Assembly (NCBI RefSeq): GCF_001746415.1
Contig: NZ_MEHJ01000001.1
Coordinates: 434,001 to 498,000 of the forward strand
DNA from: Streptomyces agglomeratus
Lineage (GTDB): Bacteria; Actinomycetota; Actinomycetes; Streptomycetales; Streptomycetaceae
Reading direction: 5' to 3'
Length of the DNA: 64,000 bases
Shown piece after piece: positions 18,870 to 28,527 of the stretch. A program made the translations under genes and the position numbers. Position 1 is the first letter of the stretch; each line of letters opens with the position of its first letter. The notes beneath the pieces were generated by a model. The model was not told the origin of the DNA. It saw only the letters and a list, made by a program, of their open reading frames with translations, and searched no databases.

Positions 18870-18905
18870 CCGCACGCCCACACCATCAGTGGTGTGGGCG
18901 TGCGG
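18870..18905 (-). terminator. Strong hairpin after the EF-hand gene
   Basis: A perfect 16-bp stem (18870-18885 with 18890-18905) closes a 4-nt loop, 24 bp beyond the stop of the EF-hand gene on the minus strand. It is most likely that gene's intrinsic terminator, though it would fold from either strand. Confidence 0.75.
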
Positions 18906-18928
18906 GTCCCGGGCCGCATATGGGGTGG

Positions 18929-19480
18929 TCAGCCGGCGACCCTGCCGAACAGGTGGTTGGCAGGAGCGTTCGGGTCGTTGCCGTAGAAGAACTCCGTGAC
19001 CGCCTGGTGGAATTCGGCGCGGTCCAGCGCACCGGAGCCGTCCCGGTCCAAAGCGGCGAAGACCGCGGCGCAGTCCTCGCCGGGAACGCCGGCGACCGAG
19101 TCGAACATCTGCTGGAACTCCGCCTGGTCGATCTTGCCGTCTCCGTTGAGATCGACGAGGTCGAAGAAGCAGTTGGTCACCGGCGCGATCTGTTCCGGGT
19201 ACAGCGCGGGGTCGGTCAGGACCCGCCTGAACCCTTCGGTCATCTCCCGCAGATTGACCTTCCCGTCACCGTCCTGATCCATCGGGGCGATTACGTTCGT
19301 CCAGAACCCGTCCATCCCCTCGGTGAGCAGGCGGGCGGTGGCTCTGTCCGGCGCGGTGCCGCGGGCGGCGATGTAACGCTCGCTCATCATTCGGACGTCC
19401 CGCTGGGTGATGAACCCGTCGCCGTCGACGTCGGCGCCCCTGAACCACTGGCCGTACTTGAGGTCTTGAAGTGCAGTCAC
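18929..19480 (-). CDS. Calerythrin-like EF-hand calcium-binding protein
   Basis: A 183-residue soluble protein with four EF-hand loops: DVDGDGFITQRD (residues 17-28), DQDGDGKVNLRE, DLNGDGKIDQAE and DRDGSGALDRAE. All have the canonical acidic positions 1, 3, 5 and 12. Length and arrangement match the sarcoplasmic-type EF-hand proteins of actinomycetes (calerythrin), which buffer or sense cytosolic Ca2+. It is monocistronic, with a strong hairpin just downstream. A second IS701 sits about 250 bp past the stop. Confidence 0.92.
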   Translation of the reverse strand: MTALQDLKYGQWFRGADVDGDGFITQRDVRMMSERYIAARGTAPDRATARLLTEGMDGFWTNVIAPMDQDGDGKVNLREMTEGFRRVLTDPALYPEQIAPVTNCFFDLVDLNGDGKIDQAEFQQMFDSVAGVPGEDCAAVFAALDRDGSGALDRAEFHQAVTEFFYGNDPNAPANHLFGRVAG

Positions 19481-19615
19481 GACTGCGCACAGTATTCGTG
19501 CCGTTACGCAAGCGCAAGCGGCAAGTTGAGAGCCTCTCGGGGCCAGGGCCAGCCTGCTAGGCGCGTGACGATGGTGTTCACGGAAACTTCCCCGAAGAGG
19601 CAGGAAGCTTTCGTA

Positions 19616-21530
19616 TCAATGTTCGAGATGGGGTGGTGCAAAGGCGAGCACATCAGGAAGGGGGCCGTCGTAGAGCTCGACGTCGACCAGCGCACTGTGA
19701 GCACTCGGTCCTTGGGACAGGCGCGAGCACGGCCGATCCCCTGTGAGGACGTTCGGGTTCCCGTGGCGGTCCAATGTTCCGCTCAGGCCCGGCTGGACCG
19801 GATCCCACCACGCTCCGGTGGACAGTTGCACGACGCCTGGCATGACGTCGTCCGACAGGACTGCGCCCGCGAGACAGCTACCTCGGTCGTTGTAGACGCG
19901 TACGATCATGCCGCTCTCGATGCCGCGCGACTCGGCGTCCAACGGATTGATCGTCACGGGCTCACGGCCACTGATCTTTGATTTGAGGCTGTGGCCACCG
20001 TTGTCGTACTGGCTGTGAAGGCGTGAGGCGGGCTGATTCGAGATCAAGTGCAGCGGGAATCGGTCTGACAGATCGGCACCAAGCCACTCCACCGGCTCAA
20101 ACCACGTCGGATGCCCGGCGCAGTCCTCGTAGCCGAACGAGTCGATCTCCTCGGAGAAGATCTCGATCCGGCCCGACGGCGTCGGCAGGGGGAAACGCTG
20201 CGGATCTGAGCGGAGGTCCTCGAAGCTGCCGGGAAACGGTCCGTTCAACGCCGGCAGTTCAGCGGTGGAGTTTCGCCAGAAGTCGTCGAAGCCCGGCAAG
20301 GCGGCATCGTCGCCGAGTTTGGCCCTCGTCTGCTCGTAAAGGTGGCGGACCCATTCGATCTCGGAGCGCGATTCCGTGAACTCCTGCTCGTATCCGAGCC
20401 GGGAGGCCAAGGCAGCGAAGATCTGGTGGTCGGTGCGCGACTCGCCCGCCGGCTCGCGGGCTTTCGGCATCGCGACGAGGTGGGGGTCTGAGAATCCGGC
20501 GGCGACGTCGTCGCGCTCCAAGGTGGTGGCGACGGGAAGGACGACGTCCGCGAACTTGGCCGTGGTGTTCCACCAGGCTTCGTGAACCACCACCGTGTCA
20601 GGGGTCTGCCAGGCTCGGGTCAACCGATGCAGGTCTTGGTGGTGGTGGAACGGGTTTCCTCCGCACCAGTAGATCAGGCGAAGCTCGGGCAACGTGAGGC
20701 GCCGGCCGTCGTAATCGATGGTCTTGCCCGGATGCAGCAGAGTGTCGGCGATCCTTGCAACAGGGATGAAATCCGGGACAGGGTTGGCAACCGCGGGAAC
20801 CGTCGCCACGAAGGCGCGGCCTCTGGCAACGCCGGTCGCGTCCATCGTCGCGTAACCTGCGCCCCAGCCGCAGCCAGGCCGACCCATCGAGCCCGCCATG
20901 GCGGCCAGCACGACAGACATCCAGATCGGTTGTTCGCCGTGGTCTGCCCGCTGCACCGCGTAGTTGACCATGATGAGAGAACGCCTGGTGATCAGGCGGC
21001 GAGCGAGGTCGGTGATCGCCTCGCGGCTGATGCCCGTGATCTCCGCTGCCCAGGCAGCGTCCTTCGGGATGCCGTCGAGCTCGCCGACCAGGTAGGAGGC
21101 GAAGCGGTCGAACCCGATGCAGCACCGGCGAAGGAAGTCCTCGTCGTGCCACCCGTTGACCAGCATCGTGTGGGCGATGCCGAGCATTGCGGCCGTGTCG
21201 GTGTTGGGGATGACGGGCAGCCACTCGGCGTCGAGGAAGCCGGCGACGTCGCTGCGGATGGGGCTGACGTTCACGAACCGCACACCGGCCTCATGGCACT
21301 GGCGCTGCAGGTTCTGCGTCTGGTGCCTGGCCAGCCCACCAGGGTTGATCTGGCTGTTCTTGAGGGCCAGCCCTCCGAACGCCACCACAAGTTCACAGTT
21401 CTCGGCAATCTCGTCCCACATCGGCATCCGGGACTGGTAGCTCCACGGATGGCCGCCGATCACATGGGGAAGGATGACCTCCAACGCCGCGGTGCTGTAG
21501 GTGTTGCGAGAGTCGGTGTATCCCCCGCCT
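19616..21530 (-). pseudogene. Molybdopterin oxidoreductase (BisC/TorA type), 5' end lost
   Basis: About 640 residues of a DMSO-reductase-family molybdoenzyme, of the kind that reduces S- or N-oxides. Recognisable parts are VVAFGGLALKNSQINPGG, NTDTAAMLGIAHTMLVNGWHDEDFLRRCCIGFDRF (read in two pieces), GRPGCGWGAGY, WWNTTAKFADVVLPVATTLER and the C-terminal domain ISNQPASRLHSQ. The protein-like frame continues upstream of any ATG to about 21530 (GGGYTDSRNTYS) and then hits an IS630 relic. Roughly the first 100 residues and the start are missing. The remaining frame is otherwise intact, so the insertion may be recent. No cofactor-assembly genes are nearby. Confidence 0.85.
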
Positions 21531-21545
21531 ACTGACTTCGGCTTG

Positions 21546-21747
21546 TCAGGGTGCGGCTGGTGTCTCGAGGGTCAGGCCGGTGCCGGCTATGAAGCCGTCG
21601 AGGGTATGGGGACGGTATTGCAGGCGTTTGAGGCGGTTGCGGACGAGGGCTTCGAGCTGGTCAAGGGCCATGACGGCAAGGTTGGCCAGGCTGCGTTTGA
21701 CGTGGGCCCACACGCCTTCGACGGGGTTCAGGTCGGGTGAGAGGTCG
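21546..21747 (-). pseudogene. IS630-type transposase, C-terminal relic
   Basis: Reading from 21747 down, a frame without its own start encodes LSPDLNPVEGVWAHVKRSLA and ends ...TLETPAAP at 21546. PDLNPVE is the hallmark around the last catalytic Glu of IS630 transposases. Its left side replaces the 5' end of the molybdoenzyme gene, and its right side is cut by the IS5 element at TTAA. It is a different IS630 type from the elements at 1-3203. Confidence 0.75.
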
Positions 21748-22143
21748 TTAAGTCCGTTTCTGGTAATGGCCTCGTCCGGGTTGGGTGAGGAAGCCTTGGC
21801 GGGTGAGGCGGCCGAGGCGGCTGCGGGTGATGTTGACGGATGCCTCGTCGGTGGGCATGCCGAGGAGTTCGTGCAGCTCGCGAGCTCGGAACACCTGGTC
21901 GGGGTGCTGGTTGAACGCGTTCACGATGTCCTGGTAGGCGGTGTTCGCCTCGGGTGGATCGGGTTCGGCTCCTGCTGGTGCGGCCTCCGTGATTATTCGA
22001 GTGGTGGCCAGATCCGTGAGTCGCGCTTCGCTCTCGGCCAGGGCAGCGGTGAGGTGCTCGATCTGGCCGCGTAGTTCTGCGGCCCGGGTGGTGGCCTCGT
22101 CCTGCTGGGTTTGAAGGTAGGCCAGGAGCTCGGAGACGTTCAC
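21748..22143 (-). CDS. IS-borne coiled-coil / winged-helix accessory protein
   Basis: A 131-residue protein starting with GTG at 22143, overlapping the transposase stop (GTGA). The N-terminal 60 residues are a coiled coil (LQTQQDEATTRAAELRGQIE). After an acidic linker, the last 65 residues look like a small winged helix (ELHELLGMPTDEASVNITRS, RLTRQGFLTQPGRGHYQ). The stop TAA lies inside the TTAA target duplication. Coupling to the transposase implies a role in transposition or its control, by inference. Confidence 0.7.
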   Translation of the reverse strand: MNVSELLAYLQTQQDEATTRAAELRGQIEHLTAALAESEARLTDLATTRIITEAAPAGAEPDPPEANTAYQDIVNAFNQHPDQVFRARELHELLGMPTDEASVNITRSRLGRLTRQGFLTQPGRGHYQKRT

Positions 22144-23084
22144 GCGGCCAGCCCGAGAATGTCGCGCCAGGCCGGAGCGGGGGTGGTGAGGCGGCGGGCC
22201 ATGTTCGCGGTGGAGGCCCAGTAGACGCGTGAGGCGGAGGTGTCGGGCCGGTGGTCGTACTCCCGGGTCAGACGCCGGTGCAGCATCAACGTGCCGTTCG
22301 TCTGCTCGACCACCCACCGCTTCGGCTGCGGGACAAACCCTTTGCTTTGGTCAGCAGGGTTGCGGCGGACGACCTCGACGTCGATGTCCAGCAGGACGCC
22401 GTGGATGATGACTTCGTCCTTGAAGCCCTGGTCCACCAGCGCTTTCTCCAGGCGCATCCCGCACCGCTCGGCGGCCTGGTCGAGCAGGGCGGTGCCGGCG
22501 GCGTTGTCGTGCGCGGAGGCGGCCAGGACGACGACGCCGATGATCAGCCCCAGAACGTCGACGGCCAGTCCCCGCTTGCGCCCCGACACCTTCTTGTTCG
22601 CGTCCAGCCCCGTCGTGGTCTTCGGGACACCCGCCGCGGCGCGGACGGACTGGGTGTCGATGATCACGAGGGACGGGTCCTCTAATCGGCGGGCCTTCTC
22701 CCGCACCTGGCAGCGCAGGAGTTCCTGGATCCGCTGGTCCAGCCCGTCCTCACGCCACAGGCCGAAGTAGTAAAACACCGCCGACCAGGCCGGGAAGTCA
22801 TGAGGCAAAAGGCGCCACTGACAGCCCGTCCGGTTCTGATAGAAGATCGCGTTCACGACCTCCCGGAGGTCGCAGGACCCGGGATCTCCGGTCGCCGACC
22901 GCGCCACCCTGTCCTGCTTCCAGGCCGTGATCATCGGCTCGATCAACGCCCACTGCTCGTCTGATAAGTCGCTGAGGTACGGCTCTCTCTTCACGCTCGC
23001 ATCTCAACATGGACATGCTCATCAGGCGGCCGGGACGGCGATCAGTACCACGATCGAGCGATCACGAACCGAGGAAGACCGGAC
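21752..23084 (-). mobile_element. IS5-family element with accessory gene
   Basis: About 1333 bp flanked by TTAA at 21748-21751 and 23085-23088. The ends share gtccg followed by a weaker match (gtccgtttct and gtccggtctt as inward-read ends). It encodes a transposase and a second overlapping gene. It interrupts an HTH-NTPase gene on its right side and abuts an IS630 relic on its left. Exact ends are inferred from the short repeats only. Confidence 0.7.
22140..22994 (-). CDS. IS5-family transposase
   Basis: A 284-residue transposase. The N-terminal DUF4096-like region is LSDEQWALIEPMITAWKQ with FYQNRTGCQWRLLPHDFPAW, both hallmarks of IS5 elements in actinomycetes. The DDE domain shows LVIIDTQSVRAA, KVSGRKRGLAVDVLG, and KRWVVEQTNGTLMLHRRLTR with the last catalytic Glu. 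It appears intact. The following gene overlaps its stop by 4 nt. Confidence 0.92.
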   Translation of the reverse strand: MKREPYLSDLSDEQWALIEPMITAWKQDRVARSATGDPGSCDLREVVNAIFYQNRTGCQWRLLPHDFPAWSAVFYYFGLWREDGLDQRIQELLRCQVREKARRLEDPSLVIIDTQSVRAAAGVPKTTTGLDANKKVSGRKRGLAVDVLGLIIGVVVLAASAHDNAAGTALLDQAAERCGMRLEKALVDQGFKDEVIIHGVLLDIDVEVVRRNPADQSKGFVPQPKRWVVEQTNGTLMLHRRLTREYDHRPDTSASRVYWASTANMARRLTTPAPAWRDILGLAA

Positions 23085-23781
23085 TTAACGCCCACTGAGC
23101 GTCGTCGAGCCACAGGACGCTGCGCGGGGTCAGCGCGTTGGCGGTCAATGCCATGAGCAGACTGGACGCGTTGGCGGGAACTAAGAGTTGGAAGTCGTCC
23201 GGCACCGCGTGCTGAACGGCTTCGAATGCAGTGCGAGTCTTGCCTGTGCACGACGGCCCCCGTACGACTACGAGTGCTGGGGGCGCCTGCTCGGCGGCGG
23301 CAGCGACCAGCCGTTCGCGCAGCTCGTCATCGTGCGGGCGAGGCACATAGGCAGGCAAGACAAAACCAGCGTCGACCTGTCTGTCGGGACGCCCGGAGAT
23401 TGCGGGATGGACTCCGAGGCGCTTGGCGGTCCAGGAACGGATGGGCCGGGAACGGTCGAGTACCGCTGAGGGGGGAGTGGGCCGGGGAGCCGGACGTGCG
23501 CCAACGGGGACCGTGGTGGCTGTGTAGAGCAGGTCCAGCAGGTAGTTGGTATCGAGGCCCAATGCGTCGGCGAGCGCGTTGACTGTTGCGGCGCTCGGCG
23601 GCGGCGCGTTAGGGCTGAATGCCTGGCTGACGACGGTGCGTCCCAGACCGCTGCGAGTCTTCATCTGGTCCATGGACAGGCGCTTCTTCAGGCGGCCGGC
23701 CTTGAGCTGGCGGCGCAACTCAACCAGGGCCTCTTCCGGGCTCAACGCCACCTGCGATTCGGGGTCGGGCTGCGCGTCCAT
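23062..23781 (-). pseudogene. HTH plus P-loop NTPase regulator, truncated by IS5
   Basis: The first about 230 residues of a larger regulator. An N-terminal Cro/XRE-like HTH spans residues 20-85 (MDQMKTRSGLGRTVVSQAFS). After a proline-rich linker comes a P-loop (VVVRGPSCTGKTRTAFEAV) and a Walker B-like strand (SVLWLDDAQW). Such STAND-like proteins normally run to 700 residues or more. The IS5 element cuts the gene just after Walker B, and the last seven residues are encoded by the IS end. The downstream part is absent from the window, so it is lost rather than merely split. Confidence 0.8.
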
Positions 23782-23913
23782 GAGATCCGGCCCCCCGGGA
23801 CTTCGTTCGGTGGTTCGTCTTTGTTCGTCGTCGTTCGCGGCGAACCTTGGCGAACACCGGGTCCGTCAGATTCGGCACATCAATCATTCCGCTGATCGAA
23901 GGGTTGAGACACC

Positions 23914-24126
23914 GTGTCTGAGAAGGCTGTTCTGGTCGTGCTGGTCTGCATTCTGGCGGTATTGGTCTCGGTACTGGTGGGCGCCGGGGCAGGATACCTG
24001 AGCCGCAGAAGTGGTGCGACGTATCCTGCTGCGGCGTTGCAGGCGGGGGCTGCGTTCGCGGCCACGTTGGGTGTGGTGGCCGCGGTGACCGCAGCGCTGA
24101 CGGCCGTCGCCGTCTTACTGCACTGA
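23914..24126 (+). CDS. Small two-helix membrane protein
   Basis: A 70-residue protein with two hydrophobic helices (VLVVLVCILAVLVSVLVGAG and the C-terminal AAVTAALTAVAVLLH) separated by a basic loop (YLSRRSG). The GTG start at 23914 is preceded by GAAGGG at a longish distance. It is divergent from the truncated HTH-NTPase gene and may have been its partner. No family is recognised. Confidence 0.6.
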   Translation: MSEKAVLVVLVCILAVLVSVLVGAGAGYLSRRSGATYPAAALQAGAAFAATLGVVAAVTAALTAVAVLLH

Positions 24127-24742
24127 GCCCCTCCGCCGCGACGACGACCGGTTCACCGAGGCTGCGTTCGGGAAGCCCGGAGCGCGGCGTTGGTGAAGAG
24201 ACGCATCAGCTACTACCTGCGGACAAAGGCGAGCCACGGCTACGGCCCGGTAAATGCCTTCGTGACCCGCCCCATCCCGCAGGCGCACTCCGCAGAGCCC
24301 GCTGCCCTCACTGGATGGGGCACGCCTACACCCGCTTCCCGTACGGCCGCGAAGAGTTCGCGTACGCGGACCTCCTGGTCGCAGCCAACGTGCGCCGAGA
24401 TGAACGTATGGAGACACGCGCCGCACAGAGACGATGACGTCTGACAGCCCCCCGTGCCAGGCCGCACGTCAGATAAGCGGCGGCCACCCCAACCGGGTCA
24501 TCCGCCACACCGTGCGCCACTTCATCGGTTGACGCGGTCCGCACGAAGCTCGGATGCCCTCGAGGAATCCGGCGCCCCAAGCCCTCAGTCCGGTGAGGGA
24601 GTGAGTGCGGGGTACCTCGCGGGGGGGCTCGCTGCAAGGCAGCCCGACTCACGCGGGGGCGGACCCCGCGTCGCCATCTGTACCTGCCTCCTAACCTCGC
24701 ACCCGTCGAGGCCAACCACCACGTCTCGGGAAGGCCTACACC
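24127..24742. other. Probable gene remnants, nothing firm
   Basis: A short protein-like frame on the plus strand (24315-24437, containing HAYTRFPYGREEFAYADLL, ending AAQRR) looks like the tail of a lost gene, but no family was recognised. The rest shows no supported coding or RNA feature. Confidence 0.3.
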
Positions 24743-25012
24743 TCACGGGAAAACTGGCCGCATAATCGGCGGCTGGATCGTTACTGTGTGACAAATACTC
24801 CTTGTCGCGTGGGCGCCCGAGTTGTAGAGCCAGTCGCCTGAAGTTGAAAAGAAAGTGACATCTTCTTCATCGCCAAGGCGAAGATCACTGAGCCGCCACA
24901 AGGGCCGGTACAGGATTGCCGGTTCCACTATCGGCAAGGGAACCGTGCGTACACCCAAACCCTCGACTGTGAAATCGACTTGAGGGTGGGTAACTAGATT
25001 TACACCCCCTCG
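24743..25012 (-). pseudogene. Unrecognised coding remnant of lower GC
   Basis: The minus-strand frame encodes an ordinary-looking protein segment (VNLVTHPQVDFTVEGLGV, LSDLRLGDEEDVTFFSTSGD) ending at 24743. Its base composition is visibly less GC-rich than its neighbours, a hint of foreign origin. The same frame continues upstream with unlikely composition, so the true N-terminus is missing or undetectable. Confidence 0.35.
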
Positions 25013-25352
25013 TCGCCGCCGAGCGACGAAGTGCCGAATCCAACGGGCTGCCCCCACACCGTCTATCCGGTCTGGGGGCAGCCCATTGGTGCACGCCCTG
25101 GGCTCCGTCCGTGGCCGGAGAGCCTCCAGCAGTGCGCACGTATTCGAGGAGGACCGCTGTGCCCCTTCCCGCTCCCCGCTCGCGCCAGGGCTGGGACTGT
25201 GTACCCCGACCCCGACGCAGGAAGGCATCGCGGGGCAAGGACCAGACAGGGCTGAGGAACCCGCCACGGTCGCCGTGGCTGACGACCTGGTGGCGGCGCG
25301 CCGGGCGTCGTCGCTGTTCGCCGTGCTGGGTTGTTTCGAGATCCAGTCCACG

Positions 25353-25898
25353 CTAGAAGGTGTAGCGGGTGTGGCTGAACACCTGCCCGTCGTGCCCGAA
25401 GCCGTACGCTGTGCCGGGTGCCACCGCGAACAGCAGGTCGTTGCCCGTGCGGATGCTGTCACCGAAGCCGTAGAAGGTCCCCTCCGGCGAGGTGATGTGG
25501 TCCCCGTACTGCACCTCGAACGCGGCGATTACCTCGTCCTGCCGCGCCAGGTCCGTCACCCGCTCCGCCGTTCCCTCGATTACGATGTCGAGGCCTTCGG
25601 AGAGCGAGTTGTGCCCTGTGGTGAGTGCGCAGTGGGCATTGCCGGCCAGGTTCTTTGCCTTCTGCTCGCCCGGTCCGGTACTGAAGTGCAGCGCCCCGTC
25701 GTGCCAGGCGGCGATCAGCGGCGTGACGTGGAGCCGGCCGTCCGACCGGACTGTGGTAATCCAGAAGATTTCGGCGGCCCGCAGTTGGCGCTGAGCCTCG
25801 GCCCAGTCGGTGGCGGTGACGTTCTCCGCGCCCGGGCGCGGGTGGAGAGCGGAGCTGTAGCGGGCGTCGAGCTCGGTCCTGGGCTGCTTCAGCGTCAT
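25353..25898 (-). CDS. PPOX-class FMN/F420-dependent oxidoreductase
   Basis: A 181-residue split-barrel flavoprotein of the pyridoxamine-5'-phosphate-oxidase superfamily. The barrel core shows EIFWITTVRSDGRLHVTPLI, ALHFSTGPGEQKAKNLAGN and a C-terminal GTAYGFG loop. Members of this group bind FMN or F420 and reduce small substrates; the substrate cannot be told. AGGGAG stands 6 nt before the ATG. It is a single gene flanked by relics. Confidence 0.88.
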   Translation of the reverse strand: MTLKQPRTELDARYSSALHPRPGAENVTATDWAEAQRQLRAAEIFWITTVRSDGRLHVTPLIAAWHDGALHFSTGPGEQKAKNLAGNAHCALTTGHNSLSEGLDIVIEGTAERVTDLARQDEVIAAFEVQYGDHITSPEGTFYGFGDSIRTGNDLLFAVAPGTAYGFGHDGQVFSHTRYTF

Positions 25899-26961
25899 GC
25901 GGAACTCCCTTCCCCCCTTTTATAGCGAAGGCAACGCAGCCCGGCCCGGCGGCGCTCAGGACCGGCTTCTGGACATCACGAGGTGATCTTCGGCAATCTC
26001 GGAGAGAAGGAGGCCGAGGAGGCCAGGGCCAAGACCGCCGCCATGGGCGGCAAGCTCCTCGGCGGCGCCGCGGGGCAGCCCTGCGACCGCCGCCTCCGGC
26101 AAGGCCATGATCAGTCAGTGGCAGAACCGGCCCTCCGTCTCGACGACCGCAAGCCCTACCTGGACGACCGGTGGAACGAGGGCTGCACCCATGCCTGGAG
26201 CTGTGGGAGGAGAGCGGGTCGGGGCCGTGCAGCCGCAGGACGCGATCGCTGGACGGCCAGCTGGCCGTACGTGAACGGGCCGGCTCGCCTTGAACCGGCG
26301 CAGAACCAGTTGCAGTGGCGCGACTTTGGGGCGGACCGGGCTGCGGGCGAGTGGACGGACCACTTCGTCGCCTTCATCTGCTTCCGCCCTGCTTGGCCGC
26401 GCCGCCTTTCCCGATGTCAGGTCGCGGCCGGAGCGGGCCCTGGCCCCGTCTGACCGTCGGATCTTCAGCAGTGCAGCGGGCTTTGCCGCATCCCGGGGTT
26501 GCGGACGCTCCATAGCGGCTGCGGCGGGGTCAACCGCTGTGGGGCTGTACTCCTCCCCCCGAACCTGGGCACGTCGGCCACGGTGACGTCCAGGCGCGGT
26601 CGTACGATGCGCAGCGGGTGTCTCCACGCACCTCGTTCGATGGCGGTGTCCGCACTGACTTCCGCGACCAGTCCAGGCGGCGCACGGCAGGGCCGACCAG
26701 GGCGAGATCCTGCCCGCCAATCCGAGAACCGACTGCGCACGGCCATGCGCCAGATGATGGGCGTGTTTTTGCGTAGCTGAGCCGAGGGGCCACTTCACGG
26801 TGGGCGGGCTGGTGCGTATAAGTCCGTATCAGGCAACAGCGTGATCCCGGCCTGGTGACGAACGAGATCCGGCCAATGACCTCGTTGCCGTCCCGCGCTA
26901 CGTTGACGCCAGGCTTCAACGGCGTCCGATGAGGGATGCCTTGACAGAGGGAGAGAAGACC
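25899..26961. other. Intergenic region with transposase debris
   Basis: Apart from the ISL3-like relic at 26125-26215, no coding frame here is convincing on either strand. Long frames on both strands are compositional artefacts of high GC. Confidence 0.35.
26125..26215 (+). pseudogene. ISL3-family transposase relic
   Basis: LDDRKPYLDDRWNEGCT in one frame followed by LELWEES in the next matches the conserved KPYLxxRWNEGCTNAxxLxxEI stretch of ISL3 transposases. Only about 30 residues with a frameshift remain; no ends can be identified. Confidence 0.5.
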
Positions 26962-27606
26962 ATGCGCGGACGCGGCGGAATTACGGAGGCACACAGACGG
27001 CCGCTGGCCGTGCTGACCCTCTGCGCGGCCCTGACCCTGACGGCCTGCAAGGCGGACGACAGTGCCCCACCCGGGACCGACGAGACGTCTTCCACGTCGG
27101 CCGCCCCTGTCACCCCCGCCGCGGGGGCGAGCGCCGCCGCCCCGACGGTCACCGCGTCGGCTGCGAGGCCCTCCACGGTATCGAAGCCCACGCCGGCCGG
27201 CAGCCCTGCCACCGCGCCGGGCGAAAAGGAGCCCAAGCCGCCCGCTCCGGGCGCCACTTGTGACCACAAGATGCCCATCTCGCCGGACGAGATCGCCGTC
27301 AACCGCTACACCCCCGAGGGCGGCTTCCACAGCCTCATCGTCAAGCACGGCAACTGGGGCTGTGGCACGCCCGACACCGACGGCGCACCATTCGAGACAG
27401 TCGGCGTGGAGACCTTCATCCCGATCGCGGAGGATGCCAAGATCACGGCCGTCACCCCGGTCGTCGAGAGCACCGAGAACAAGCAGATCACACTCCAGCA
27501 GTTGATCGACTGGCTCGTCGCCCACCCCAACCAGGGACTCGTCTTCCGCTATCACCTCGGTCCCGGCGCGAAGATCGACACTCTGGACCAGGTCTTCACC
27601 CCCTGA
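26962..27606 (+). CDS. Lipoprotein, function unknown
   Basis: A 214-residue exported lipoprotein. The signal peptide ends in the lipobox LTAC with lipidated Cys29. It is followed by about 65 residues of Ala/Pro/Thr/Ser-rich linker and a globular C-terminal domain (residues about 95-214) with two cysteines (GATCDHKMP and NWGCGTPD) and ending TLDQVFTP. The ATG at 26962 has GAGGGAGAG just upstream and gives a compact signal peptide; an ATG at 26929 is possible but poorer. It is likely anchored outside the membrane. Confidence 0.82.
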   Translation: MRGRGGITEAHRRPLAVLTLCAALTLTACKADDSAPPGTDETSSTSAAPVTPAAGASAAAPTVTASAARPSTVSKPTPAGSPATAPGEKEPKPPAPGATCDHKMPISPDEIAVNRYTPEGGFHSLIVKHGNWGCGTPDTDGAPFETVGVETFIPIAEDAKITAVTPVVESTENKQITLQQLIDWLVAHPNQGLVFRYHLGPGAKIDTLDQVFTP

Positions 27607-27924
27607 GAGGACCGGCCGACCCGCTGCCCGTCGGTGACCACAAAGCAGCCCTCCGCCCTGTACCGCCACAACCTCGGCTACGAGAACCCGGCTGGTGGCG
27701 CCGGGACCAGCCCCGAGGGGCACTCTGCGCATTCCGTGCGGCCTCACTACCGAGGCGCTGCCGAGCGACGATGCGCGGCTCGTCCACGAGGAACACCGCA
27801 ACGCACTCCGCGTCGAGATGACACGAAAAGCGGTCCCCGCCGCCAGGGTGACGCGGTTCGGCTCGGGCCCGGTTGGCAGGTAGGGCTGGGAGTACGGCGT
27901 GATGCTGACGCCCATGAAGTCAGC

Positions 27925-28527
27925 GGCAGAAGTCCGAGAGGTGTTCGGGTAAGGCGTGGTACGACACCGAGGACCCCTCGTACTGCCCTCGTCATGAGCG
28001 TGATATCATGGGGAGATTTATCGGCGACTTCGATGGCGACCGAGTCAAGGACCGCGAGGAGCCCGGCTGCGGTCAGCCGAGCCCGGAGAGCCCGGGGGAT
28101 GGAGCCGTTGCGGCGACCAGCGGTGATCAACTTTGCGCATTCCGTCTCGAGCTGATCGTAGGTTATGTCCAGCGCGCGCCCGACTGGATGGTCCTGCCCG
28201 GTGAACTCGACCCTCAGGTTGAGCATCACCTTGGCTCCGTCGTGGCGACGGCAGTAGAGGGTGTGCCCCCGGGTCATCGTCATGAGCGAGGCCAGGGGGT
28301 CCTCCTCGCGGAGGGCGGGCTGGCGCACCTCGGCATCCCACGGCTCGCTCACCCACGTCACGACGCTCCAGCGCGAGCTCCTCCTTGTTGGCGAACAGGT
28401 AATAGAGGGCGCCCCGCGTACAGCCAGCGTCCCTGGTTACCTGCTCGCCGGAGCCCGTTCGCTCAGCGCGCCACGACAACCCGGCGCCCCCACCCCGTCG
28501 CGACACGATCTCCGTGACCGCGGGCAC
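27925..28527 (-). pseudogene. TetR/AcrR-type regulator, decayed
   Basis: One frame carries the recognition part of a TetR HTH (VTRDAGCTRGALYYLFANKE). From about 28370 the next frame carries the AcrR-like ligand domain (LREEDPLASLMTMTRGHT, VMLNLRVEFTGQ, TAGLLAVLDSVAIEVAD). The first HTH helix is unrecognisable and the C-terminal frame runs on without a natural stop. At least one frameshift plus a degraded N-terminus make it a pseudogene. Confidence 0.65.

Noticed and set aside
18674..18919. Minus-strand frame ending at the IS701 target site
   Set aside because: Its start lies within the strong terminator hairpin of the EF-hand gene, and it has no recognisable family or ribosome-binding site.
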